A DNA stretch of 64,000 nt from an uncultured Oscillibacter sp. (GCA_905200545.1 CAJKKQ010000009.1:1-64000), one strand, 5' to 3'. Positions 42,301-52,026 are shown, numbered from the stretch's first letter. The notes: generated from the sequence alone by a model not told the origin. Numbers and translations are program-made.

Positions 42301-43093
42301 TGAGGGTGATGGGCTTGGTGCCGGCGTTGGTCTCCTCCCGGACAGAGAGATAGCGGTCATAGGCTGCCTGGACCCGGGGGTCTTCAAAGGCGATGTCCTT
42401 GAGAACGGTGGAGAAGGTGGTGTGGCGGCAGTGGTCGGACCAGTAGGTATCCAGGATACGGATCTCCGTAATGGTGGGGTCCCGCTGCTCCTGGGCGAAA
42501 TATGCCCGGCAGCACTGGAGGTCCCCCAGATCCATGGCCAGGCCCAAAGAGGCGATGAGCCCCTCCAAAGCGGCGTCGTCCATGGCGGTGAAGCCTTCCA
42601 GCACCGCTGGGGGCGCGGGCTGGTCAATGTCCATGGCCAGGGAGTCCACCGGCTCCAGGGATGCCTCCCGGGCCTCCACAGGGTTGATGACATAGCGGCG
42701 CACGGCATCCACATCGGCAGCGGTGAGCTCACCGGAGAGCAGGTATACCTTGGCGGAGCGCACCGTGGGACGCTCCCCCTGGGTCAGCAGCTGGATGCAC
42801 TGGCTGGCGGAGTCCGCCCGCTGGTCGAACTGTCCCGGCAGATACTCCACCGCAAAGGCAGCAAAGTCCCCGGCAGGCAGAGCCTCGTACACATCATCCA
42901 CCTGGGGCTCGGAGAGTACGGTGCCCACGGCCCGGCGGAAGGCGGCCTCGTCCAGGCCCTCCACGTCATAGCGGTTGAGCAGGCGCAGTCCCGTCAGGGC
43001 GGTGACGCCCAGCAGTGTGCGCAGTTCGTTCAAAAGTCCCGCGGCCTCCTGGCGCAGAGCGGGCTTTTTTTCCACATAGATCCTTCGTACCAT
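39398..43093 (-). CDS. purL: Phosphoribosylformylglycinamidine synthase, single-chain PurL with glutaminase domain
   Basis: Converts FGAR to FGAM with ATP and glutamine. 1231 residues in one chain: a short N-terminal PurS-like part, two AIR-synthase-related halves (TYWSDHCRHTTFS, NETHNHPTEIEPFGGAATCIGG) and a C-terminal PurQ-like glutaminase with PGTNCEYDSARA, VPGGFSGGDEPDGSGK and the triad Cys1071 (GICNGFQ), His1138, Glu1140 (SHGEGRF). This fused form replaces separate purS, purQ and purL. GGAGG lies 6 nt before the ATG, and its start is 1 nt after the purD stop. It is the last pur gene before guaB. Confidence 0.97.
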   Translation of the reverse strand: MVRRIYVEKKPALRQEAAGLLNELRTLLGVTALTGLRLLNRYDVEGLDEAAFRRAVGTVLSEPQVDDVYEALPAGDFAAFAVEYLPGQFDQRADSASQCIQLLTQGERPTVRSAKVYLLSGELTAADVDAVRRYVINPVEAREASLEPVDSLAMDIDQPAPPAVLEGFTAMDDAALEGLIASLGLAMDLGDLQCCRAYFAQEQRDPTITEIRILDTYWSDHCRHTTFSTVLKDIAFEDPRVQAAYDRYLSVREETNAGTKPITLMDMGTRGAKYLKKSGALTALDESEEINACTVKINVDEDGEDKPWLLLFKNETHNHPTEIEPFGGAATCIGGAIRDPLAGRGYVYQAMRVTGAADPRTPIADTIPGKLPQRKIVQSAANGYSSYGNQIGLATGLVDEIYHKGYAAKRLEIGAVVGAVPAGSVRREVPQPGDVVILLGGRTGRDGIGGATGSSKSHDSKSVATCSAEVQKGNAPEERKLQRLFRHAEAVRLIKRCNDFGAGGVSVAVGELADSLDIDLSAVPKKYEGLDATELAISESQERMAVVVEAKDAPRFMEIAGEENLESTIVATVTDTGRMVMHWNGQVVADLSRAFLDTNGAAKEASALVEAPAAPKTVPVTNFHDTLLSLAGDLNICSRQGLCERFDSTIGASSVLMPFGGKYQKTPTQAMAAKLPVLGHDTTTCSIMAWGGDPHVMDASPYRGAYLAVAESVAKVIAAGGDRKQCWLSFQEYFEKLGTEPSRWGKPVAALLGALSAQLDLQCAAIGGKDSMSGSFNDLDVPPTLVSFAVSVGKTARILSNEFKASGHKVYLLAPETEDDGALNPESLRSVLDTAQDLIAAGKVLSASVVGFGGIAVSVMKSCMGNGLGFSFTDAFLPADLFARRPAAILLETAEDLDTGVCVGVTNASGSICCECESVTLSELSGPYDETLEAIFPMRTATVPETIPVLEAPAFTRCAPKMGCAAPKVLIPVFPGTNCEYDSARAVERAGLVPEILVLNNRSAADVADSAARFAKAARESQIIFVPGGFSGGDEPDGSGKFITAFFRNGAVADATMDLLKNRDGLMLGICNGFQALIKLGLVPYGEIRDTDDTCPTLSYNVIGRHQSKIVRTRVASNRSPWLSRAQVGDVVSVPISHGEGRFLCNPELLNQLAENGQIATQYVDLEGMPTMDVAFNPNGSAWAVEGITSPDGRILGKMGHSERVGPGLYQNVPGQYNLHLFDSAKDYFSL

Positions 43094-43094
43094 G

Positions 43095-44372
<1,278 letters not shown>

Positions 44373-44439
44373 AAATGTTCTCCTCCTCTTATCCTGCGAT
44401 CTGGCCCCTGGCAAGGCCGGGAAAATCGTTGAGCTACCA

Positions 44440-44703
44440 GAAAGATTTGCCGAAGGCAAATTCATTTGGTGATCATTTTCGCCGCGGCGTGTACGTGGCG
44501 AAAATACTTTGACCCAGCCGCCTTGGGCGGCGCTCACCAGTGACCGAAGTCACTGGTGGTGGGGGAGATAGAGGGGAAAGCAGCAAAGCGCCGCCTGAGG
44601 CGGATTAAGCGAGCTGCTTTCGAGGCAGCGGCGCGATTGGCGGCCCCAATAGGGCCGGGAATCGCAATGCCGCAACGGTGTTGGCCAGCTCCCCCTCTAT
44701 CTC
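44440..44703. repeat. Palindrome-rich intergenic element with terminal inverted repeats between purH and purD
   Basis: The 330-nt space between purH and purD holds no gene but is full of dyads: ATTTGCC/GGCAAAT (44445-44461), ATTTTCGCC/GGCGAAAAT (44475-44505), GCCGCC/GGCGGC (44517-44531) and CACCAGTGAC/GTCACTGGTG (44535-44558). The right half, 44565-44703 (139 bp), is bounded by a perfect 12-bp inverted repeat GAGATAGAGGGG (44565-44576 and 44703-44692). It looks like a non-autonomous, MITE-like element. Its right end overlaps the purH stop codon by 2 nt. It must be transcribed within the pur operon. Confidence 0.65.
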
Positions 44704-45880
44704 AATGGTGGAACAGCCGCATCCCCGTAAAGCACATGGTCATGCCGTATTTGTTGGCGGTTTCGATGACGTGGTCATCCCGGATGGAGCCGCCGGGCTC
44801 GGCGATGTACTGCACGCCGGACTTGCGGGCACGCTCCACATTGTCGCCGAAGGGGAAGAAGGCGTCGGATCCGCAGGTGACGCCGGACTGGGTGGCGATC
44901 CAGGCCTTTTTCTCTTCCTCTGTCAGCACCTCGGGCTTGACGGTGAAGGTCTGCTGCCACACGCCCTCCGCCAGAATGTCCTCATACTCGTCGGAGGTGT
45001 AGATGTCGATGGCGTTGTCCCGGTCGGGGCGGCGGATACCCTCCACAAACTGGAGACCCAGGACCTTGGGGTGCTGGCGCAGGTACCAGTTGTCGGCTTT
45101 GTTGCCGGCAAGACGGGTGCAGTGGATGCGGCTCTGCTGGCCGGCGCCCACGCCGATGGCCTGGCCGTCCTTCACATAGCACACGGAGTTGGACTGGGTA
45201 TACTTGAGGGTGATGAGGGCCACGATCATGTCGATCTTGGCCTGCTGGGGCAGGTCCTTGTTCTCCGTGACGATGTTGGTGAGCAGGTCCTCGTCGATCT
45301 TGAAGTTGTTGCGGCCCTGCTGGAAGGTGACGCCGAAAACGTCCTTGTACTCCTGGGGAGCGGGGACATAGTCCGGGTCGATCTGCACCACGTTGTAGTT
45401 GCCCTTCTTCTTGGTCTTCAGGATCTCCAGGGCCTCGTCGGTATAACCGGGGGCAATGATGCCGTCGGAGACCTCGTACTTCAGGTACCGGGCGGTGGCG
45501 GCGTCGCACACATCGGAGAGGGCCGCCCAGTCGCCGTAAGAGCACAGGCGGTCGGCGCCCCGGGCCCGGATGTAGGCGCAGGCGATGGGGGTGAGCTCTG
45601 CCGTTTCGTCGACGAAGTAGATTTTCTTATCCACATCGGAGAGGGGCAGGCCCACGGCAGCGCCGGCAGGGGAGACGTGCTTGAAGGACGCGGCGGCGGG
45701 CAGGCCCGTGGCGGCCTTGAGCTCCTTGACCAGCTGCCAGGAGTTCAGGGCGTCCAGAAAGTTGATGTAGCCGGGCTTGCCGTTAAGGACCGTGATGGGC
45801 AGGTCGCCGCCGTCACGCATAAAGATGCGGGAGGGCTTTTGGTTGGGGTTGCAGCCGTATTTGAGTTCCAGTTCGTTCAT
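44702..45880 (-). CDS. purH: Stand-alone AICAR transformylase (PurH C-terminal domain)
   Basis: Formylates AICAR to FAICAR with 10-formyl-THF, the ninth step of IMP synthesis. The 392 residues correspond to the transformylase part only; the cyclohydrolase part of bifunctional PurH is absent. Catalytic Lys-His is in SFKHVSPAGAA (about 65-75), with NSVCYVKDGQAIGVGAGQQSR and the terminal VIETANKYGMTMCFTGMR typical of the family. The start at 45880 is 14 nt after purO, with GGAG upstream. The missing activity is supplied by the adjacent PurO. Confidence 0.93.
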   Translation of the reverse strand: MNELELKYGCNPNQKPSRIFMRDGGDLPITVLNGKPGYINFLDALNSWQLVKELKAATGLPAAASFKHVSPAGAAVGLPLSDVDKKIYFVDETAELTPIACAYIRARGADRLCSYGDWAALSDVCDAATARYLKYEVSDGIIAPGYTDEALEILKTKKKGNYNVVQIDPDYVPAPQEYKDVFGVTFQQGRNNFKIDEDLLTNIVTENKDLPQQAKIDMIVALITLKYTQSNSVCYVKDGQAIGVGAGQQSRIHCTRLAGNKADNWYLRQHPKVLGLQFVEGIRRPDRDNAIDIYTSDEYEDILAEGVWQQTFTVKPEVLTEEEKKAWIATQSGVTCGSDAFFPFGDNVERARKSGVQYIAEPGGSIRDDHVIETANKYGMTMCFTGMRLFHH

Positions 45881-45894
45881 GTGTCCCGCTCCTT

Positions 45895-46605
45895 TTACTG
45901 ATTTTTGTTGAGAATGCGCTGGGTATAGGTATTGGTCTCCAGATCCGTGAAGCGGACGAACAGGGAGATCTTGTTGTCGGGGTTCAGGTTTTCCCACACA
46001 GCGGTGGTGAAAGCGTCGATATCACCGGTGATGGCTACCCGCTCCGGCTCACCCTGGAAGGTGGGGATGGGGTTGCCGTCGGTGACGTAGGTGTGGAGGA
46101 AGTGGCCCACGCCTGCCTGGCCGGGATACTCGAAGGTCTGGCGCACGCAGGCGGAGCCCTCCGGGTCGGCAGATTTCAAAATGGAGAGCTTGTAGCTGCC
46201 GTCGGGGCTCAGCAGGCCGGAGATCCGGGGGGTCCAGTTGGGGCCGTCCGGCTCAAATTCCCGGGTGCGCAGGGCCTGCTCCATGGGGAGGCCCCGCTCC
46301 AGGAACTCCAGAATGGTGTCCGTCTGGTCGCCGTTGGTGACGATCAGGCCCCGGCCCATCTGACGGACGGGATGGTAGATGATGAGGCTGGGGTCCTCCA
46401 CCTTGGAGGGGTCATAGGCCTCGGTGCGGATGCCGTCGGGTTCCTCCACAAAGACGCGGTTGCGGCTGTTGACGCTGCGGCCCATGATGAAGTAGGCTGC
46501 CACGGACTGCTTGCCGTCCGCCGTCTTGCCCAGCACGATGCCCCGGCCGGGGTAGGGATTGGTGTTCAGCAGGGCATTCAGATCGTTGATGGCGTAGATA
46601 TCCAT
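45895..46605 (-). CDS. purO: Archaeal-type IMP cyclohydrolase (PurO)
   Basis: Closes FAICAR to IMP. The 236-residue protein matches PurO rather than the PurH cyclohydrolase: NPYPGRGIVLGKTADGKQSVAAYFIMGRSVNSRNR at the start (PGRG and MGRSVNSRNR are family marks), then YHPVRQ, VTNGDQTDTI and PNWTPRISGL. PurO was first found in archaea and is patchy in bacteria. It lies between purN and the stand-alone transformylase, which together replace bifunctional PurH. Its stop is 14 nt before purH. Confidence 0.9.
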   Translation of the reverse strand: MDIYAINDLNALLNTNPYPGRGIVLGKTADGKQSVAAYFIMGRSVNSRNRVFVEEPDGIRTEAYDPSKVEDPSLIIYHPVRQMGRGLIVTNGDQTDTILEFLERGLPMEQALRTREFEPDGPNWTPRISGLLSPDGSYKLSILKSADPEGSACVRQTFEYPGQAGVGHFLHTYVTDGNPIPTFQGEPERVAITGDIDAFTTAVWENLNPDNKISLFVRFTDLETNTYTQRILNKNQ

Positions 46606-46609
46606 ATAC

Positions 46610-47221
46610 TCATTCCCTCTCTTTCACAAGTTCCGCGCTGAGCTGTTCCGCCGCCTGGGGCAGCAGCACCCACTCCGCCTGCTCCATCACCCGGCGCTGC
46701 AGCACCTCCGGCGTGTCACCGGGGAGAATCTCCACGGCCTTTTGCAGCAGGATGCGGCCGCCGTCGGGGATCTCGTTGACCAGGTGCACGGTGGCGCCGG
46801 TGACCTTCACGCCCCGGCTCAATGCCGCCTCATGGACCTTGAGCCCGTAGAAGCCCTTTCCGCAGAAGGAGGGGATCAGGGAGGGGTGGACGTTGAGGAT
46901 CCGCTCCGGCCAGCGGGAGACGAAGTCTGCAGACAAAATGGACAAGAAGCCAGCCAGGATGATGATGTCAGCCTGGTACTCCGTGAGCTTTTCCTCCAGC
47001 GCCGTCTCAAATTCTGCCTGGGTCATGGCCTTGCGGGGAACGGCGAAGCCGGGGATGCCGTGGTTTTTTGCCCGCTCCAGGGCGTAGGCCCCCTCTGCAC
47101 TGGAGAGCACCACCACGATTTCCCCGTGGGGGATGGCGCCGGATTCCTGGGCCTTGAGCAGAGCCTCCAGATTGGTGCCGCCGCCGGAGACCAGGACGGC
47201 GATACGGGCTTTGTTCAGCAT
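46610..47221 (-). CDS. purN: Phosphoribosylglycinamide formyltransferase
   Basis: Formylates GAR with 10-formyl-THF. 203 residues; N-terminal VLVSGGGTNLEALL, NVHPSLIPSF (catalytic region with Asn and His), then VTGATVHLVNEIPDGGRILLQ (catalytic Asp region is slightly altered: N-E-I-P-D-G-G). It overlaps the purM end by 7 nt. Confidence 0.95.
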   Translation of the reverse strand: MLNKARIAVLVSGGGTNLEALLKAQESGAIPHGEIVVVLSSAEGAYALERAKNHGIPGFAVPRKAMTQAEFETALEEKLTEYQADIIILAGFLSILSADFVSRWPERILNVHPSLIPSFCGKGFYGLKVHEAALSRGVKVTGATVHLVNEIPDGGRILLQKAVEILPGDTPEVLQRRVMEQAEWVLLPQAAEQLSAELVKERE

Positions 47222-48252
47222 AACACCACCCGCTCCTCGCCGGAGACGATCTCGCCCATGACGTAGGCGTCGCAGCCCTGTGCATGCAGGGTGGTCAAAG
47301 CTGTGGCGGAGTCGGCCTGAGAGACCACCAGCACCATGCCCACGCCCATGTTGTAGGTGTTGAACATGTCCCGCTCCGGGATCTCTCCCTTGCTCTGGAG
47401 CATGGAGAAGATGGGAGGCGTCCGCAGGGAAGCCTTGTCGATCTTAGCGGTGAGGCCCTCCGGCAGGCACCGGGGCAGGTTTTCGTAGAAGCCGCCGCCG
47501 GTGATGTGGCTGACGCCCTTGACGGTGACAGCCTCCATGCAGGCGAGGACCGGCTTGACATAGATGCGGGTGGGGGTCAGCAGTGCCTCACCGATGGTGC
47601 AGCCCAGCTCTCCGGAGTAGAGGCCCAGGTCCGCGTGCTCCACGTCGAAGACCTTACGCACCAGGGAATAGCCGTTGGAGTGGATGCCGGAGGAGGGCAG
47701 GGCGATGAGCACGTCGCCGGGGACCATGGCGGAGTGGTCGATGACCTTGGCCTTGTCCACCACGCCCACGGAGAAGCCCGCCAGATCGTAGTCGTCAGCG
47801 GCCATCATACCCGGGTGCTCGGCGGTCTCGCCGCCGATGAGGGCGCAGCCTGCCTGGACGCAGCCCTCCGCCACGCCGGAGACGATGTCCGCCACCTTCT
47901 CCGGGATGTTCTTGCCGATGGCGATGTAGTCCAGGAAGAAAATGGGCTTGGCGCCGCAGCAGATGATGTCGTTGACGCACATGGCCACGCAGTCGATGCC
48001 CACGGTGTTGTGCTTGTCCAGCAGCTGGGCGATGCGCAGCTTGGTGCCCACGCCGTCGGTGCCGGAGACCAGCACCGGCTCTTCCATACCGGTAAAGTCC
48101 GGGGCGAAGAGTCCGCCGAAGCCTCCAATGTCGGAGACCACGCCGGGGATCAGCGTGCGCTCCACGTGCTTGCGCATGAGCTTGACGCCCTGATAGCCTG
48201 CTTCAATATCAACGCCGGCGGCGGCGTAGGACGCGGAGTGGGAGTTTTCCAT
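47215..48252 (-). CDS. purM: Phosphoribosylformylglycinamidine cyclo-ligase
   Basis: Makes AIR from FGAM and ATP. 345 residues: N-terminal SYAAAGVDIEAGYQGV, SGTDGVGTKLRIAQ, the metal/ATP motif GAKPIFFLDYIAIGK, CALIGGETAEHPGMM and THITGGGFYENLPR-like VSHITGGGFYENLPR. GGAGG precedes the ATG at 48252; the frame extends into purF but that part is not PurM. It overlaps purN by 7 nt. Confidence 0.97.
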   Translation of the reverse strand: MENSHSASYAAAGVDIEAGYQGVKLMRKHVERTLIPGVVSDIGGFGGLFAPDFTGMEEPVLVSGTDGVGTKLRIAQLLDKHNTVGIDCVAMCVNDIICCGAKPIFFLDYIAIGKNIPEKVADIVSGVAEGCVQAGCALIGGETAEHPGMMAADDYDLAGFSVGVVDKAKVIDHSAMVPGDVLIALPSSGIHSNGYSLVRKVFDVEHADLGLYSGELGCTIGEALLTPTRIYVKPVLACMEAVTVKGVSHITGGGFYENLPRCLPEGLTAKIDKASLRTPPIFSMLQSKGEIPERDMFNTYNMGVGMVLVVSQADSATALTTLHAQGCDAYVMGEIVSGEERVVLC

Positions 48253-48281
48253 GTCGATGCCCTCCAGTTCTTGAAAATAGG

Positions 48282-48325
48282 GGACCGGGGAAGGAGACCC
48301 CAAAGGGGTCATTCCTTCCCGGTCC
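48282..48325 (-). other. Intercistronic hairpin at the purF stop
   Basis: A near-perfect stem of about 20 bp (48282-48301 with 48305-48325, one bulge) with an AAA loop covers the last codons of purF and the purF-purM gap. There is no T-run, so it may stabilise or process the pur mRNA rather than end it. Confidence 0.55.
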
Positions 48326-49730
48326 AGCAATAGGTGCAGATCTTGTCCCGGTCGATGCCGATGGCCTCCAGCAATCCGTCCAGGGACTGATAGCCCAGAG
48401 AGTCGAAGCCCAGCTTCTCGCAGATGCTCTTGAGCAGGCACCCTCCACGCTCCGTGGTGGCGTCCGCATACTCCTCCAGGTGCTGCTGGCCCTCGTCACC
48501 CTCCAACTCCTGCACGGTGCGCCGGGCCAGCAAATCCATATCGGAGTTGCTGCGGGAGAAGTTCAGGTACTTGCAGCCGTACATGACCGGGGGACAGGCG
48601 GAGCGCATGTGGACCTCCTCAGCGCCGCTGGCGTAGAGGAATTCCACCGTTTCCCGCAGCTGGGTGCCCCGGACGATGGAGTCGTCCACAAAGAGGAGCT
48701 TCTTACCTTCAATGAGCTCGGGCACGGGGATCTGCTTCATTTTGGCCACCTGGTTGCGCACCTCCTGACTGGTGGGCATGAAGGAACGGGGCCAGGTGGG
48801 GGTGTATTTCACAAAGGGACGGGCAAAGGGTTTGCCGCTGCGGTTAGCAAAGCCGATGGCGTGGGGCACACCGGAGTCCGGTACGCCCGCCACGTAATCC
48901 ACCTTGGGCAGCATCCCACGGGCCACCTCGTCCCGGGCCATGATCTCGCCGTTACGGTAGCGCATGACCTCCACGTTGACACCCTCGTAATTGGAGTTGG
49001 GATAGCCGTAATAGGTCCAGAGGAAGGCGCAGATGCGCATTTTGTCTCCGGCGGGGACCAGGGACTCACAGCCCTCCGCCGTAATCTTCACGATCTCCCG
49101 GGGGCCCAGTTCATAGGCGGTGTGGTAGCCCAGCTTCTGGTAGGCGAAAGACTCGAAGGAGACGCAGTAACCGTCATCATTCTGGCCCACCAGCACCGGC
49201 AGGCGGCCCAGCTTGTCCCGGGCGGCGATGATGCCCTCGGGCGTCAGGATCAAAATGGTGGCGGAGCCGTTGATGACCTCCTGGGCATGTTGGATGCCCT
49301 CCACCAGGGAGTCGCATTGGTTGATGAGGGCGGCAATGAGCTCCGTCTCGTTGATCTTGCCGCTGCTCATGGCCATGAATTGATGGCCCTTTTCTGAAAA
49401 ATACTTGTCTACCAGATCCTGGGCGTTGGTGATGATGCCCACGGTGGTGATGGCATACAGGCCCAGATGGGAGCGCACCAGCAGAGGCTGGGGGTCTGTG
49501 TCGGAGATGCAGCCGATGCCGCTGCAGCCGTGGAACTCCGCCAGGTCGGACTCGAACTTGGTGCGGAAGGGAGTGTTTTCAATATTGTGGATCTGCCGCT
49601 GGAAGCCGGTGTTGGCATCGTAGATGGCCATGCCGCCCCGGCGGGTGCCCAGGTGGGAGTGGTAATCCACACCGAAGAAGATGTCCAGCACGCAGTCCCG
49701 CTTGGAGATCGCGCCAAAAAATCCGCCCAT
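48309..49730 (-). CDS. purF: Amidophosphoribosyltransferase-like protein (PurF) lacking the N-terminal nucleophilic Cys
   Basis: A 473-residue PurF homolog by overall sequence: glutaminase-like N-domain (HSHLGTRRGG, FHGCSGIGCISD), PRPP motif VDDSIVRGTQLRETV (about 351-365), and Fe-S-type cysteines (RGGC, and C-terminal ICTYC). Normal PurF begins, after processing, with Cys-Gly-Ile; here the protein begins Met-Gly-Gly-Phe-Phe-Gly, so the glutamine-hydrolysing Cys is Gly. An upstream start is impossible: the same frame meets the purC stop two codons earlier. It may use ammonia, or be a regulator, with a true PurF elsewhere. It lies in the correct place in the operon. Confidence 0.85.
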   Translation of the reverse strand: MGGFFGAISKRDCVLDIFFGVDYHSHLGTRRGGMAIYDANTGFQRQIHNIENTPFRTKFESDLAEFHGCSGIGCISDTDPQPLLVRSHLGLYAITTVGIITNAQDLVDKYFSEKGHQFMAMSSGKINETELIAALINQCDSLVEGIQHAQEVINGSATILILTPEGIIAARDKLGRLPVLVGQNDDGYCVSFESFAYQKLGYHTAYELGPREIVKITAEGCESLVPAGDKMRICAFLWTYYGYPNSNYEGVNVEVMRYRNGEIMARDEVARGMLPKVDYVAGVPDSGVPHAIGFANRSGKPFARPFVKYTPTWPRSFMPTSQEVRNQVAKMKQIPVPELIEGKKLLFVDDSIVRGTQLRETVEFLYASGAEEVHMRSACPPVMYGCKYLNFSRSNSDMDLLARRTVQELEGDEGQQHLEEYADATTERGGCLLKSICEKLGFDSLGYQSLDGLLEAIGIDRDKICTYCWTGKE

Positions 49731-49733
49731 GCC

Positions 49734-50447
<714 letters not shown>

Positions 50448-50508
50448 GGTGAATCTCTCCTTGTTTTTATATAAAATTTAAGAGCTTGCGCAATGGGAAT
50501 CCGGGAGC

Positions 50509-51003
50509 TTATTTCTTCAGCTCGTTTTGCAGGGCTTGTTCCTTCTGGGCAATCTGGGATGCCATCTTCTGCCGGGTGATCTCCAGCTTGGCGGCCAGGG
50601 TGTCATCGGAGACAGCCAGGATCTCAGCCGCCAGGATGGCGGCATTCTTGGCGCCGTTGATGGCTACGGTGGCGACCGGGATGCCGCCGGGCATCTGCAC
50701 GGTGGAAAGCAGCGCGTCCAGTCCGTCAATGGCGCCGCCCCGCAGAGGGATCCCGATGACGGGGAGCGTGGTGTTGGCGGCAAAGGCGCCTGCCAGGTGC
50801 GCGGCCATGCCGGCGGCGCAGATCAGCACGCCGAAGCCGTTGGCCCGGGCGTTGGCGGCAAAGTCCGCTGCCTGGGCCGGCGTGCGGTGGGCGCTGAGAA
50901 TGTGGGCCTCAAAGGGGATGTCCAGCGCGTCCAGCTGGGCACAGGTCTGCTGAACGACGGGCCAGTCCGAGTCGGAGCCCAGGATAACGGCGACTTTTTT
51001 CAT
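50509..51003 (-). CDS. purE: N5-CAIR mutase (class I PurE)
   Basis: Rearranges N5-CAIR to CAIR. 164 residues with [25 protein letters not shown] and [17 protein letters not shown], the class I marks. Class I PurE usually needs PurK; no purK is present in this operon or window, so it is elsewhere or CO2 is used directly. It starts 19 nt after the gntR stop. Confidence 0.95.
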   Translation of the reverse strand: MKKVAVILGSDSDWPVVQQTCAQLDALDIPFEAHILSAHRTPAQAADFAANARANGFGVLICAAGMAAHLAGAFAANTTLPVIGIPLRGGAIDGLDALLSTVQMPGGIPVATVAINGAKNAAILAAEILAVSDDTLAAKLEITRQKMASQIAQKEQALQNELKK

Positions 51004-51022
51004 GATCGAATCTCCTTTTCCG

Positions 51023-51748
51023 TTAAAGCTTTTTGCGCATCACCGTGTGCCGGAAGATGCCGTCGGCAAAGTATTCACTGGAACAAAACACCGGCTTGCC
51101 GTCGATGTCGAAATCCACCTCTTCCATATACAAAAGGGGCGAGCCCACCGGTACCTGGAAGACTTCGCTCAAGGCGGCATCTGCCACCGTGGGACGCACA
51201 TCCGTCAGGTCCATATAGGGGTTGACGCCGCAGAAACGCTGCAGGAAGTGGAAAATGGGGAGCTTGAAATCCTTGATGGTGTAATTGCCCCGGGCCAGTG
51301 CCTTTTCCACCACGTCCTCACAGTAGATGGCGGGACGGCCGTCGGCCGTGCACAGGCGGGCCACCCGGATAATGGGGGTCCCCTCCGGAATTTGCAACTG
51401 CTGGGCGATGTGCTTGTCCGCCGTGCCGTCGGATACCCGGACGTAGGCTACCGCCGCCTCGTGGCCGTTCTGGCGGATCATATCCAGAAACTCCACCTCA
51501 ATGTCCATACGGGTCTGGGCGTTGAGCACATGGCGGTTGATGATGGTGCCCACGCCGTGGCGGCGGGTGATAAAGCCCTCCCGTTCCAGGGAGGCCAGGA
51601 TGTCCCGCAGCTGTGTGCGGCTGATACCCAGCTTCTCTGCCAGAACGCTCTCCCGGGGAAGCCGGGCGCAGTCGGCGTACTCGCCGCTTCTCATGGCGGA
51701 GAGCAGCTGGGAGCGGATGGTTTTTGCCTGGGAAGGCTGACTGCTCAT
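51023..51748 (-). CDS. GntR-family (UTRA-domain) regulator heading the purine operon
   Basis: A 241-residue GntR/HutC-type regulator. N-terminal winged helix (about 8-75) with LPRESVLAEKLGISRTQLRDILASLEREGFITRRHGVGTII; C-terminal UTRA ligand-binding domain (about 90-241) with GTPIIRVARLCTADGRPAIYCEDVV and GSPLLYMEEVDFDIDGKPV. It is the first gene of the pur unit, 19 nt before purE, and an inverted repeat sits at its own promoter, so it likely controls the whole operon including itself. PurR of the LacI or Bacillus type is not seen. The ligand is unknown; a purine nucleotide or PRPP-type metabolite is a guess. Confidence 0.88.
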   Translation of the reverse strand: MSSQPSQAKTIRSQLLSAMRSGEYADCARLPRESVLAEKLGISRTQLRDILASLEREGFITRRHGVGTIINRHVLNAQTRMDIEVEFLDMIRQNGHEAAVAYVRVSDGTADKHIAQQLQIPEGTPIIRVARLCTADGRPAIYCEDVVEKALARGNYTIKDFKLPIFHFLQRFCGVNPYMDLTDVRPTVADAALSEVFQVPVGSPLLYMEEVDFDIDGKPVFCSSEYFADGIFRHTVMRKKL

Positions 51749-51779
51749 GATTCTTCACCTCGTTCGATTCTTCTCAAAA

Positions 51780-51835
51780 GGTACTACCACAAGAAAGGTC
51801 GTACCTATTGTATCGGATTTGGACCCGCCCCGCAA
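51780..51835 (-). promoter_or_regulatory. pur operon promoter with candidate GntR operator
   Basis: Minus strand TTGCGG (51835-51830), a 17-nt spacer and TACAAT (51812-51807). Just downstream, covering the start site, is an inverted repeat: GGTACTACC (51780-51788) and GGTCGTACC (51797-51805), 8 nt apart with one mismatch. A repressor bound here would block initiation. Confidence 0.7.
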
Positions 51836-51972
51836 TAGACAAATTCGACAGTTTCCCCCAGAGGATTCTGTCAGGGACTTGTATAGGGTGCCGCGGAGTG
51901 GGAAGAACAGGGAATCCGACGGAGGAAAGGCGTGTTTTCGTGAAATCTGCGTCTGGATATTTCACGGACGCA

Positions 51973-51981
51973 TGATATAAT
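51973..51981 (+). promoter_or_regulatory. Extended -10 promoter of the 2-hydroxyacid dehydrogenase gene
   Basis: TGATATAAT is an extended -10. No good -35 is present. Upstream arms GTGAAAT (51940-51946) and ATTTCAC (51959-51965) form an inverted repeat in the -35 region that could bind an activator or repressor. Confidence 0.55.
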
Positions 51982-52026
51982 GGATACAAAATTTTGTGGG
52001 TTGTACCATGGAAAGAAGGAACCGGT

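Noticed and set aside
50466-50493. Internal promoter between purE and purC (minus strand TTGCGC, 16 nt, TATAAA)
   Set aside because: The start would fall almost on the purC ribosome binding site, and the -35 is weak; co-transcription from the gntR promoter explains the layout.
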